From: JAEUMD01 sp937950105
GTDB lineage: Bacteria > Pseudomonadota > Alphaproteobacteria > Rhizobiales > Hyphomicrobiaceae
Length of the DNA stretch: 64,000 bases
Assembly (NCBI GenBank): GCA_036821845.1
Contig: DAISIT010000002.1
Coordinates: forward strand, 1 to 64,000
Direction: 5' to 3'
Shown here piece after piece: positions 19,441 to 27,616 of this stretch. The notes below the pieces were generated by a model. The model was not told the DNA's origin. It saw only the letters and a program-made list of their open reading frames with translations, and ran no database searches. Within the stretch, counting starts at the first letter, position 1. Each line of letters starts with the position of its first letter. The position numbers and the translations under genes were made by a program.

Positions 19441-20046
19441 ATGCGCTTCACCACTCCCCCGACCATGCGCGTCATCAAGAAGGAGGAGAAGGAAGCCCGG
19501 CTCAAGGAACTGCTGACCAGCCACATCCGCGAGCAGGCGGACAGTGACGCGGCCGGCGCACCCCTGATGCTCGTGGTCCGGTCGCAGGAGAGCCCCGTCG
19601 TCGGCGCGCTCGCCGCGCTCGCCGGTGAGCTGACCGGCGCCGGACTGTCACTCGATGTCGTCGTAGCCCTGCCGGGCGAGGACGGCCGCGTGGCCTGGCC
19701 GGATGCCCTGGCAGCAATCTCTCGCTGCAACATCGTCGCCGATGCCCGTCTCCTCGACGCTCATGAGCAGCTCTGGCTCGACGAACAGACGGTCTGGATC
19801 GGCGATTGCATGCGCCGCGAGCCGGCGAAGCGCGACGCCTACGAGTGCTACAGCCTCGACTGCCGCGCGACCGCCGCGTCGGTGCGGTCGACCTTCGAGG
19901 CCTTCCGCCGCCGCGCCGTGCCGGCGCCTTATGCTTGCGACACGGCACCGGCTGCAGACGTTACGACGGCCGCCTCTCTCGACACCACGCTGGCATCGCT
20001 CGCCGGTAACGATCAGCCCCCGCCGACTGCCATGACGCGCCACTGA
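19441..20046 (+). CDS. unknown 201-aa soluble protein
   Basis: The protein starts with MRFTTPPTMRVIKKEEKEARL after an AAGGG site. The middle (about 35-150) alternates strands and helices: PLMLVVRSQESPVVGALAA, LSLDVVVALPGE, NIVADARLL, DEQTVWIGDCM. This could be a small Rossmann-like or receiver-like fold, but no defining residue is visible. It has four Cys, two of them in AYECYSLDC. The tail is low complexity. It follows the membrane-protein gene by 153 bp and may be the last gene of that unit. Confidence 0.6.
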   Translation: MRFTTPPTMRVIKKEEKEARLKELLTSHIREQADSDAAGAPLMLVVRSQESPVVGALAALAGELTGAGLSLDVVVALPGEDGRVAWPDALAAISRCNIVADARLLDAHEQLWLDEQTVWIGDCMRREPAKRDAYECYSLDCRATAASVRSTFEAFRRRAVPAPYACDTAPAADVTTAASLDTTLASLAGNDQPPPTAMTRH

Positions 20047-20064
20047 GGCGCGCATCACGCGCCT
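20046..20064. terminator. hairpin at the end of the 201-aa gene
   Basis: A 7-bp GC-rich stem (AGGCGCG with CGCGCCT) and a 5-nt loop begin at the last base of the stop codon, in the gap between convergent genes. No T tract follows, so termination is only suggested by position. Confidence 0.4.
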
Positions 20065-20171
20065 TGCGGGATCAACGAGGCTGGCCGCTCCGCCAATCAG
20101 CACTGGTCCGATCGAGGCTGATTCACGCCCTCGACGGAGGCGCGGACGCCTCCATCTCGGCCGATCAGGCT

Positions 20172-21236
20172 CTAGCTGCCGCGGAAGAACGCGTCGACGC
20201 GCATGCCCGGCAGCAGCGGCGATTCACCGTCCACGTCGATCGTCACCTCGAGCACGTCGACATCGGTCGGGCGGCGCGGACCGCGCGCACCGAGGCGCGG
20301 CGCGGCGAGCGTCGGTGCCAGCGCCGAAACGGTGCCCTCGAACTCGCGGCCCGGAAATGCCGGCGACTTCACGAACGCCTTCTGGCCGATGCGGATACGC
20401 GAGATGTCACTCTCGCTGACCTCGGTCTTGATCTGCAGCTTGGTGAGATCGCCGAGCACGATCATCGGCAGTTCCGGCGTCGGCGCGACGATCTCGCCGA
20501 CCTTGGCGTTGAATTCGAGCACGGTGCCGGACTTCGGCGCGCGGATGCGGGTCTTGTCGAGCAGGGCGTCGGAAATTGCGACCTCGGCGCGGGCGGTGCT
20601 GAGCGCGGATTCCGCCCGGCTCGGCTCGGCGAGGTTCGACTTGCCCTGAGCCTTGGCGACGGCGGCGCGCTCCTTCGTCAGACGTGCCCTGGCGTCGGTG
20701 AGGCGGCGGCGCGCATCATCGACATCGCGCGCCGTGTTCTCACCGGCGCGGCGTTGCCGCAGCATCTCGTCGAGTTCGATGCGGGCGCCCGTCACCGCGC
20801 GCTCGGCATCGTAGACGTCGTCCTCGGCCTTGCGCACGTCGGAGCGTGACGACGACAGGTTGGCGGCGTCGCGATCGCGCATGGCCGCGCCCGCGGCGGT
20901 TTCAGCGGCCGCGAGCTTGGCGCGGAACTCGGCGTCGTCGAGGCGCACGAGCAGTTCACCCTCCTCGACCTTGTCGTTGACGGCGACCAGCACCTGCGCC
21001 ACCCGCCCGACCTGCGGCGCACCGATGTTGACGGCACCGCCCTTGGCCTCGACACGGCCCGGCGCCGCCGCGACATAGGGCGCGCGCTCGGCGGCCATGG
21101 CAACGCCGGGTTGCAGCGGCCACGGCCCGCTCTCGAGCGCCCCGGCAAGCGCGACGGCGGCAACCACCGCTGCGGCGCTCCTCGACAGCAGCGCCCGCCG
21201 GCGCAGGCGCACGGCTTTGGCCTCAGTTGACGGCAT
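20172..21236 (-). CDS. HlyD-type periplasmic adaptor of an ABC exporter (DevB-like)
   Basis: The 354-aa membrane-fusion protein has one N-terminal helix (AAAVVAAVALAGALESG) and then a lipoyl half (GGAVNIGAPQVGRVAQVLVAV). A coiled-coil hairpin rich in Ala/Arg/Asp/Glu (about 95-215) is followed by the second lipoyl half (IRAPKSGTVLEFNAKVGEIV) and a beta-barrel domain ending in LLPGMRVDAFF. It joins the inner-membrane exporter to an outer-membrane channel. Its start, with GGGGAG upstream, overlaps the ATPase gene by 14 bp, so the two are translationally coupled. No TolC-like gene is nearby. Confidence 0.85.
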   Translation of the reverse strand: MPSTEAKAVRLRRRALLSRSAAAVVAAVALAGALESGPWPLQPGVAMAAERAPYVAAAPGRVEAKGGAVNIGAPQVGRVAQVLVAVNDKVEEGELLVRLDDAEFRAKLAAAETAAGAAMRDRDAANLSSSRSDVRKAEDDVYDAERAVTGARIELDEMLRQRRAGENTARDVDDARRRLTDARARLTKERAAVAKAQGKSNLAEPSRAESALSTARAEVAISDALLDKTRIRAPKSGTVLEFNAKVGEIVAPTPELPMIVLGDLTKLQIKTEVSESDISRIRIGQKAFVKSPAFPGREFEGTVSALAPTLAAPRLGARGPRRPTDVDVLEVTIDVDGESPLLPGMRVDAFFRGS

Positions 21237-22038
21237 GCGATTTTCTCCCCTCGCTGGCAGAGTGATCCTGCTTGACGGAATCGACGATGCGTCCGTCCTC
21301 GATGTGAATGATGCGGTCGGCGTAGGACAGCGTGCGATGATCGTGCGTGACGGCGAGCACGGCGCGCCGCTTGTCCTTGGCGACTTCCGAGAGCAGCGCC
21401 ATCACCGCCGCGCCGTTCTCGCTGTCGAGCGCGGCGGTCGGCTCGTCGGCGAGGATGACGGAGGGCGAGCCGGCGAGCGCGCGGGCGATCGCCACGCGCT
21501 GCTTCTCGCCGCCGGAGAGCTTCTTCGGATAGGCGTTGATGCGATGTCCGAGACCGACCGCCTTGAGTGCGGCTTCGGCTTCCGCGTGGGCGTTGTCGAT
21601 GCCGCTGCCGCGCACGTCGAGCGCCAGCAGCACGTTCTCGACCGCCGTCAGCGTCGGAAACAGGTTGTAGGACTGGAACACGAAGCCGACCTGCTTGCGC
21701 CTGAGATCCGCGAGCCCTTCGGCGTTGAGCCCCTTGGTCGACTTGCCGTTGATGAGCAGATCGCCGCCGGTCGGCGACAGGATGCAACCGAGGATCGACA
21801 GCAACGTCGTCTTGCCGCTGCCCGACGGCCCCATCATCAGCGTCAGCTCACCGCCGTTGAGGTGCATGCTGACACCCTTGAGCACCTTGATCTGGATATC
21901 ACCCGAGCCGAACACCTTGGTGATGCCGCGCGCCTCCAGGATGCCGCCGGTGCCTTTCGCGCCGGCATCCTTGGCCTTGCGCGGGGCGCCGGGCATCCCT
22001 GCCTGGGGCTTGGCTTGCTCGCTCATCATCTGCTCCAT
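21223..22038 (-). CDS. ABC exporter ATP-binding protein (DevA/MacB-NBD type)
   Basis: The 271-aa ATPase has Walker A GPSGSGKTT, the Q-loop FVFQSYNLFPTLT, signature LSGGEKQR, Walker B VILADEPTAALD and the switch His in AVTHDHR. This is the LolD/MacB/DevA subfamily that works with FtsX-type permeases. The open frame runs up to 22197, but protein-like sequence begins only near the ATG cluster at 22038-22026. I chose 22038; 22026, which has GGAG just upstream, is equally possible. It lies between permease and adaptor genes and powers that exporter. Confidence 0.88.
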   Translation of the reverse strand: MEQMMSEQAKPQAGMPGAPRKAKDAGAKGTGGILEARGITKVFGSGDIQIKVLKGVSMHLNGGELTLMMGPSGSGKTTLLSILGCILSPTGGDLLINGKSTKGLNAEGLADLRRKQVGFVFQSYNLFPTLTAVENVLLALDVRGSGIDNAHAEAEAALKAVGLGHRINAYPKKLSGGEKQRVAIARALAGSPSVILADEPTAALDSENGAAVMALLSEVAKDKRRAVLAVTHDHRTLSYADRIIHIEDGRIVDSVKQDHSASEGRKSHAVN

Positions 22039-22281
22039 CGCTCGCTGTCCCGGCTTGCCGCCGCTCTGGTCGCGCACGTTTCGATGCCGGTATGGCCTGT
22101 CGTGCGGTTCGGCGCTGTTCCGCCTGGGACATTGGCTCGGGTTTGAAGGGGATCGAAGTCTGGCGGGTGGCAGTCTAGGCGTGGCTCGCGGTTGCATGGC
22201 CGCGAGTTGGCCGGTGTGGTGAACGGGGAGGGACGGTCCTCGGCCCCTCCCGCGTGAAGGCGTGGTCGCTGATCGCTCGCG

Positions 22282-23496
22282 TCATCGGCTGAACACTCCG
22301 GCCGGATCGATGCGGGTAACCTTGAAGATGGCGGATATGGCGGCGATGACGCACATGCCGAGCGTAACGCCGAACAGCGCCGCGCCGAGCCCCGGCGTCA
22401 TGACGATGTTGAGCGTCGTGTCCTGCGACGCCCACAGGATGACGAGGCTGAGCATCATGCCGACGACATAGCCGATGAGGCCGGAGATGATCGCCTGCAG
22501 CAGGATCACCTGAATGATGTAGCCGGCGGAGGCTCCGAGCGCGCGCAAGGTGGCGAATTCGGCGAGGTGATCCTTGGTGCTCGAGTAGAGCGTCTGCGAG
22601 ACGATGACGACGCCGACGATCAGGCCGAGCAGGGCGCCGGCGATGAGCGCGGCGCCGGCGCCGGTCTGGAACAGCCAGTAGTCGAGGCTGCGCTGGCGGA
22701 AGTCGTCACGCAGCAGCACCTCGGCATCCGGCAGCCGCTTGGCCAGTTCGTCGCGCACCTTGACGGGATCGGCACCCGGCTCGACGCGCACCAGCGTATA
22801 GGAGGATTGCTGTGCGCTGGCGCCGATCAGCTGCTGCGCCCGTTCGCGCGTCGTGAAGATGTAGGGCAGCGTCGTGAACGAGCGTATGCCCTTTGTGACG
22901 GCAGCGACCCGCACCTTGGTGCCATTGATCTCGGCCGTGTCGTCGATCTTCGAGATGCCGAGCTCCTGGAAGTAGGACTTGTCGGCCGCCACCGCCGAGG
23001 GCGCGCGGATGTCCTCCAGCGTGCCTTCGATAAGATTCCACGGCTTCAGGCCGCCATCGTACCAGTCGGAGCCGACCAGCAGGATGGTGGTCGCGCCGCC
23101 ACTCGGCTTGCGCCACGACGAGAACGCGACAACGAGATTCTCGACACTGGCGACGCCCGGCGCCGACAGCGCCGAGAAGCGCTCGCGTCCGGTGAGCAGG
23201 GAAGGATCATCGAAGCTCTTGGTGCCGACCGGAACGATCCAGACGTCGCCTTCGGTCTGGTCGAGCACGGCGGCGATGGTGCGCTCCGAGCCGATGTAGA
23301 GGCCGCACTGAACCGCGACGAGGACCACCGAGAAGACGATGCCGGTGAGGGTGACGACGAGGCTCAGCTTGTCGTGAAAGAGGTTCCGGTATGCGAGCTT
23401 CGGCGCCATGTGCAGCCGGCGGCCCTTGCTCCTGGATGGCGCGGACGGCGCGCTGGCAGCGCCTGCGGCAGCGGCCTGGTTGCTCTTGAGCTGCAT
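22282..23496 (-). CDS. FtsX-type ABC exporter permease (DevC-like)
   Basis: The 404-aa permease starts at ATG 23496 with GGGGAG upstream; the frame is open to 23637 but upstream residues are not protein-like. Layout: cytoplasmic N-terminus with LAYRNLFHDKLSLVVTLTGI (helix 1), a large periplasmic domain (about 75-265), then three helices in the FtsX domain (GALLGLIVGVVIVSQTLY, YIIQVILLQAIISGLIGYVV, AALFGVTLGMCVIAAISAIF). The ending FKVTRIDPAGVF is typical of DevC. DevBCA exporters move glycolipids or other hydrophobic molecules outward in cyanobacteria; here the cargo is unknown. It is the first gene of the exporter set. Confidence 0.87.
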   Translation of the reverse strand: MQLKSNQAAAAGAASAPSAPSRSKGRRLHMAPKLAYRNLFHDKLSLVVTLTGIVFSVVLVAVQCGLYIGSERTIAAVLDQTEGDVWIVPVGTKSFDDPSLLTGRERFSALSAPGVASVENLVVAFSSWRKPSGGATTILLVGSDWYDGGLKPWNLIEGTLEDIRAPSAVAADKSYFQELGISKIDDTAEINGTKVRVAAVTKGIRSFTTLPYIFTTRERAQQLIGASAQQSSYTLVRVEPGADPVKVRDELAKRLPDAEVLLRDDFRQRSLDYWLFQTGAGAALIAGALLGLIVGVVIVSQTLYSSTKDHLAEFATLRALGASAGYIIQVILLQAIISGLIGYVVGMMLSLVILWASQDTTLNIVMTPGLGAALFGVTLGMCVIAAISAIFKVTRIDPAGVFSR

Positions 23497-23699
23497 GGTT
23501 CGAAATCTCCCCGCCGCGGCACGGCACTCGCTGGAATGGTCCAGGAAGCAATCTGGCAGTCGCAACGTCCGGCCGATTTGGGTCAGGATGTGCGCTCTCT
23601 GCTTCAAGATCAATCGGTGAAGCGCGGGGATGGTCAAAACCCGCGCTCACCGTGAAAGGTAAAAGGGAGCGGACATGCCGCTCCCCGTCGCCTCGTTCC

Positions 23700-24407
23700 T
23701 CAGTTTGCGCAGGGAACCGAGATGGTCAGCCCGGCGCTCGGGATGAACTTGCGGCAGTCGAGCGGCCGCTTGGACGGCGCCTCGGCGGTGCTCACGGCCG
23801 CCTTGACCGGCGTGCTGTCCAGGTCCTTGGCGGTTTCATCGCCGAGCACGATCTTCGGCTCACCGATGGCAACCTCGGCCTGGACACCTTCCGGGCGCCC
23901 GGGAACCGGGGCGGCTTCCGGTGCCAGCGAAGCGGTCTCGACCACCGCCGGAGCAGCGGCGACCACCGGCTCGCTCTTGTCGTTGCGACGCTCCTCGCTG
24001 CGGGCGAGACGGCGCGCCTCGGCACGATCAGCGGCGAGCTTTTCGCGGCGGGCCTCGGCGGCGGCGTCGCGCTTGGCCTGCGCGATGGCTTCGCGCTTGG
24101 CGTCCGCAGCGGCATCGCGCTTGGCCTGGGCGATGGCCGCCCGCTTGGCTTCCGCGGCGGCTTCGCGCCGGGCCTGGGCAACAGCGGCGGCGCGGGCCTC
24201 GCGGCGCTGCTGATGGTAGGCGTAGCTCGGAGCGCGGTGAGAGTAGGAGGACGACCCGCCGCCGTTGCCGCTCGGGCGAGCGACGAACGAGCCGAGCGGG
24301 AAGCCGAACCCGAGGCGGACGCCGTTGGCCTCGGCCGGGGCGGAGGCGACCAGATTGCCGGCGATGAGCGTCGCGGCGGCGGCGATGATCGTGAGCGTCT
24401 TGGACAT
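23700..24407 (-). CDS. secreted Ala/Arg-repeat protein
   Basis: The 235-aa protein has a clear signal peptide (LTIIAAAATLIAGNLVASAPAEA) and ACGGAGA before its ATG. The central part (about 70-125) is an imperfect repeat of the type AIAQAKRDAAADAKRE, which should form a long charged helix. The C-terminus carries two Cys (DCRKF, VPCAN), possibly forming a disulfide. No family is recognised. Strong Ala/Arg bias opens long frames on other strands, so I rely on the signal peptide and ribosome binding site for the call. It lies 203 bp upstream of the exporter permease gene, on the same strand. Confidence 0.65.
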   Translation of the reverse strand: MSKTLTIIAAAATLIAGNLVASAPAEANGVRLGFGFPLGSFVARPSGNGGGSSSYSHRAPSYAYHQQRREARAAAVAQARREAAAEAKRAAIAQAKRDAAADAKREAIAQAKRDAAAEARREKLAADRAEARRLARSEERRNDKSEPVVAAAPAVVETASLAPEAAPVPGRPEGVQAEVAIGEPKIVLGDETAKDLDSTPVKAAVSTAEAPSKRPLDCRKFIPSAGLTISVPCAN

Positions 24408-24679
24408 GGTGGTCTCCGTCGGGTGAAGGGCTGCGGCGGCATGGCCACCGGTTCATGAGGCGATATTGCGCGCGGATGCGGGGCCGCGCTGTTCCGGCTG
24501 GAACACGACCTCGATTTCCATGTAAGCAGCTGATCTGAAGAGGTATTTTTCACGCCGCAGGCGGCGGTTGCGAGAGGCCCTTCGGGGTGCCGAGACCGGC
24601 TACGCCGCAGCAGCGATTGCGATCTGGCCGTCGCGCGCCGATATCGTGGGGCGGCGCAGCACTGTACGGAGATCCTGGC

Positions 24680-25702
24680 GTGACCTCATCGAGCGCGGCT
24701 TCAGCGTCGCAACTGGACCTCGTCGCGAAGGCGATCGACCTTGTCGGTGAGCGCGGGCGCGCGGCGCTTGCCACGGTCATCGAGACCTGGGGCTCGGCGC
24801 CGGTTCCGGTCGGCGGGCAGATGGTGATCGCCGCCGAGGACGAGTTCGCCGGGTCGGTGTCCGGTGGCTGCATCGAGGGCGAGGTCATCGTCGCCGGGCT
24901 CGAGGTGATCGCCGACGGCCAGCCGCGCATTCTCACGTTCGGGGTCGCCAACGAGACCGCGTGGCGCGCCGGGCTGCCGTGCGGCGGCAGGATCTCCGTT
25001 CTCGTCGTGCGGGTCGACCGCACGGCGGTCGCGGGATGGCTGGGCGAGGTACAGCAGGCCCGCCACGAACGCAGGCCGCTGGTCGTCGTTACCGATCTGG
25101 CCAGCGGCGCGGCAACGAGCTATCGCGACGCGGGCGAGGCGCCCCCGGGGGTTGCAGCGGCATTGCGCGATGGCCGGAGCACGTTGACGCGCACCGGCGA
25201 GCAACCCCAGACCTTCATTCACGTCTGGCTGCCGCCGCCGCGCATCGTCATCATCGGCGCAACCCATATCGCGCAGGTGCTGGTCGAGATGTTGAGGCTG
25301 ATCGGTTTCGACGCGCTGGTCGTCGATCCCCGCACCGCCTACGCGACCGGCGAGCGGTTCTCCGGCGTGCGCCTGATCGCGGCATGGCCCGAGGACGCGT
25401 TGCCGGCCCTGGCACTCGATCCGTTCACGGCGCTGGTGGCGGTGGCGCATACGCCGAACATCGACGATCTGCCGCTCAGGCGCGCGCTGGAAGCCGGCTG
25501 CTTCTACGTCGGCGCGCTCGGCTCGCGGCGCAATCACGCCAGGCGCGTCGAGCGGCTCGCGGCGGCCGGCGCGACACCGGAGCAGATCGCGCGTATCCGT
25601 GCGCCGATCGGGCTCGCCATCGGCGCGCAAGGTCCGGCGGAAATTGCCGCCGCGATCCTCGCCGAGATCATCCAGGCCGTGCGCCAGCGGACACCATCGT
25701 GA
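24680..25702 (+). CDS. xdhC: XdhC-family molybdoenzyme maturation protein
   Basis: The 340-aa protein starts at GTG 24680 with GGAG 8 nt upstream; the frame is open to 24587, without a ribosome binding site. The N-terminal XdhC/CoxI domain shows ATVIETWGSAPVPVGGQM, SVSGGCIEGEV and GLPCGGRISVLV. The C-terminal Rossmann domain shows IIGATHIAQVLVEM, VVDPRTAYAT and FYVGALGSRRNHARR. XdhC proteins bind molybdenum cofactor and help add the sulfido ligand before insertion into xanthine-dehydrogenase-type hydroxylases. The gene overlaps the next one by 4 bp. No such hydroxylase is in the window, so its client must be encoded elsewhere. Confidence 0.9.
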   Translation: MTSSSAASASQLDLVAKAIDLVGERGRAALATVIETWGSAPVPVGGQMVIAAEDEFAGSVSGGCIEGEVIVAGLEVIADGQPRILTFGVANETAWRAGLPCGGRISVLVVRVDRTAVAGWLGEVQQARHERRPLVVVTDLASGAATSYRDAGEAPPGVAAALRDGRSTLTRTGEQPQTFIHVWLPPPRIVIIGATHIAQVLVEMLRLIGFDALVVDPRTAYATGERFSGVRLIAAWPEDALPALALDPFTALVAVAHTPNIDDLPLRRALEAGCFYVGALGSRRNHARRVERLAAAGATPEQIARIRAPIGLAIGAQGPAEIAAAILAEIIQAVRQRTPS

Positions 25703-26319
25703 AGATCGCCGCCATCATCCTTGCCGCGGGGCGCTCGTGCCGCTTCGAGCGTGGCGACAAGCTCACCTCCGATGCCGCCGGCGTACCTTTGTTGCGGCGG
25801 ACGGCGATGGCCGTCACTACCGTCGCGGACGCGACCATCGCGGTCAGCGGTCCCGATGATCACGAGCGCCGTGCTGCGCTCGACGGTCTGAACATTCGGC
25901 ACGTCCTCAACCCTCATCCCGACAGCGGGCAAGGTCGCAGCATCGCCGTCGCGGTGGGGCAACTCGGAACCGAGTACGACGGCGCCATGATCGTGCCGGG
26001 CGACATGGCGGCGCTCGAGGCGCCGGTGCTGCGGGCGCTGCGCGACGCCTTCGTCGCCCGGCACGGCGAGCGCATCGTCGGCCTCTCGGTCGACGGTGAG
26101 GTTCGCCCGCCAGTGCTGTGGCCGCGCCGGCTGTTTGCCGCGCTGAGGGCGCTCGACGGCGAAGCCGGCGGCAAGGGCCTCGTCCAGCGCCATGGTGACG
26201 AAACCGACCTCATCGCAGTCACGCCGGAGCAGGTCTGGCAGCTCGACGACGTCGACACCGCCGCCGATCTCGACCGCCTCGTCGCGCGCCTCACGGCAGC
26301 CGCCCGCCCAGCGCCTTGA
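25699..26319 (+). CDS. MobA-like nucleotidyltransferase (MocA type)
   Basis: The 206-aa protein starts at GTG 25699, overlapping the xdhC stop (GTGA). It opens with KIAAIILAAGRSCRF, the nucleotide-binding loop of the MobA/MocA family, and has IVPGDMAAL with the metal-binding Asp. GGKGLVQRHGDE and DDVDTAADLDRL follow near the end, as in cytidylyltransferases making molybdopterin cytosine dinucleotide. The expected Arg-Met-Gly and Lys of the loop are altered (RSCRFERGDK). Pairing with xdhC suggests supply of MCD cofactor for a molybdo-hydroxylase. The 3' end overlaps the convergent cytochrome gene by 29 bp. Confidence 0.85.
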   Translation: MKIAAIILAAGRSCRFERGDKLTSDAAGVPLLRRTAMAVTTVADATIAVSGPDDHERRAALDGLNIRHVLNPHPDSGQGRSIAVAVGQLGTEYDGAMIVPGDMAALEAPVLRALRDAFVARHGERIVGLSVDGEVRPPVLWPRRLFAALRALDGEAGGKGLVQRHGDETDLIAVTPEQVWQLDDVDTAADLDRLVARLTAAARPAP

Positions 26320-27040
26320 TCGAGCCGAGTACGATCGCGGCGGACACGGCGAGCAGGAACAGCGCACGCAGCACCGGAGAGCGGGCGATGATCGCTTCTG
26401 CCGCGTCGGCATAGCTCCGTGCGGGCTTGGCTCCGGTGATCATGGCCGGGATCAGCGGCTCGCGCTTGACGATGCCATAGAAGATATTGGCGGCGACGTG
26501 CATGGCCACGAGCGGCAGCAGCACCCAGTAGAACAGCAGACGATGCACCCGCGAGGCGAGCTTCACCGTCTCCTCGTCGAGCAGGCGGTACAGCGGCCCG
26601 GCGGTGATGTCGTTGTGCTCGACCGTGAAGAGGCCGAGCAGTCCCGACGCTCCGACCGCCGCGAGCAAGGCCAGCACCATGTAGGCGCCGAGCGGGTTGT
26701 GCCCCAGGAAGGGGCGTGATCGACCGCGCACGAGATCGCCGAGGTACGCGGCCGCCGCCATCGGCGACCTCACGAAGCCTGCGAAACGCGCCGTCGACGA
26801 GCCGGCGACGCCCCAGAGCAGCCGCCACAACAGCAGCGCCAGCAGCGCGATGCCGTTCCAGCGGTGCCACTTGAGCAGCGGGTCGCCGAGCGCCTCGGCG
26901 TATTGCACGCTGCCCCACGCGCTGACGACCAGCCCCACCAGCGTCCAGTGGAACAGGCGGGTCGGCAGATCCCACGCGACCACGACATCACGCTCGACTG
27001 GGCGCTCGGCGGCCGGCTCGGGCCGCAAGGGGCGGTTCAT
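26291..27040 (-). CDS. cytochrome b561-type membrane protein
   Basis: The 249-aa protein has four main transmembrane helices. Helix 1 begins after DLPTRLFHWTLVGLVV with the first His; helix 2 has KWHRWNGIALLALLLWRLLW. Helix 3 is GAYMVLALLAAVGASGLLGL, and helix 4 has VHRLLFYWVLLPLVAMHVAAN with two more His. This is the di-heme Ni-Fe-hydrogenase cytochrome b/b561 pattern. It would carry electrons between the quinone pool and a partner such as a c-type cytochrome. A fifth hydrophobic stretch lies at the C-terminus. No hydrogenase or cytochrome c gene is adjacent. Confidence 0.85.
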   Translation of the reverse strand: MNRPLRPEPAAERPVERDVVVAWDLPTRLFHWTLVGLVVSAWGSVQYAEALGDPLLKWHRWNGIALLALLLWRLLWGVAGSSTARFAGFVRSPMAAAAYLGDLVRGRSRPFLGHNPLGAYMVLALLAAVGASGLLGLFTVEHNDITAGPLYRLLDEETVKLASRVHRLLFYWVLLPLVAMHVAANIFYGIVKREPLIPAMITGAKPARSYADAAEAIIARSPVLRALFLLAVSAAIVLGSIKALGGRLP

Positions 27041-27616
27041 GGCGGTGCGCTTCCCGTCAGCTCACGATGGCGAGGATTTGGGGTGCGATCATGCCAGCGC
27101 AAAGCCTCGATTGCGAACGAGGCGGCAACCGGGAAGCGTGCGCGCTTCAGCCGAATGGCCCGGCCGCCACAACGCGAGATCACGCGGCTATTCCCCATCC
27201 CGCAGCGCAGCGTAGTACAACAGGCAATTTCCATCCGGCCTGCAAATAGAGCTTTAGCAGTCCCGCAAGCTAAGCCGCCGGGCGAGCACAGTCGAACCGG
27301 CGATCGACGTGGAGCGGGTGCGGACGTCTTTTCGTGCATCGGCATCACTTCGCAGGTCGAATACTTGATCGAAGCCCGGGACCATGTGGACCCTGCAAGC
27401 ATCCTTCGAGTTGACCAGCCGACATCCTACCGGCGCGAGCCGCTGCCAGAACGCTCTTTAATGCGCCGCAGCATCTTGCGGCGCGGCTCTAAACAGCATG
27501 AACTTTCGGATGAGCCCTTGACGTCCCGCCGTGGTATGCCAGAGAATTCTTCAGAGAAAAACAACGGACGGCGCCGGCCCGATACGGGCTGAAGCGCACG
27601 CGGGAGGAACCCCAAC
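27041..27616. other. 576-bp divergent intergenic region
   Basis: This is upstream of both the cytochrome gene (minus) and tctA (plus). It contains the 8-bp-stem hairpin at 27463-27484 and a GGGAGGAAC site for tctA. No coding frame is convincing, and no promoter can be named with certainty. Confidence 0.4.
27463..27484. other. hairpin in the tctA upstream region
   Basis: A perfect 8-bp GC stem (GCGCCGCA with TGCGGCGC) and a 6-nt loop, 133 bp before tctA. No U tract follows on the plus strand. It may be a leader structure or a protein-binding palindrome. Confidence 0.35.

Noticed and set aside
23490..23530. tRNA T-arm-like sequence (GGTTCGAAATC)
   Set aside because: No acceptor, D or anticodon stems surround it. 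It is the ribosome-binding region of the exporter permease gene.
24000..24220. Direct repeats that could suggest a repeat array
   Set aside because: They are codons of an Ala/Arg repeat in a protein with a signal peptide, not CRISPR or intergenic repeats. There are no regular spacers.
27041..27616. Small open frames between the cytochrome and tctA genes
   Set aside because: None has a ribosome binding site or coding composition, and they overlap each other on both strands.
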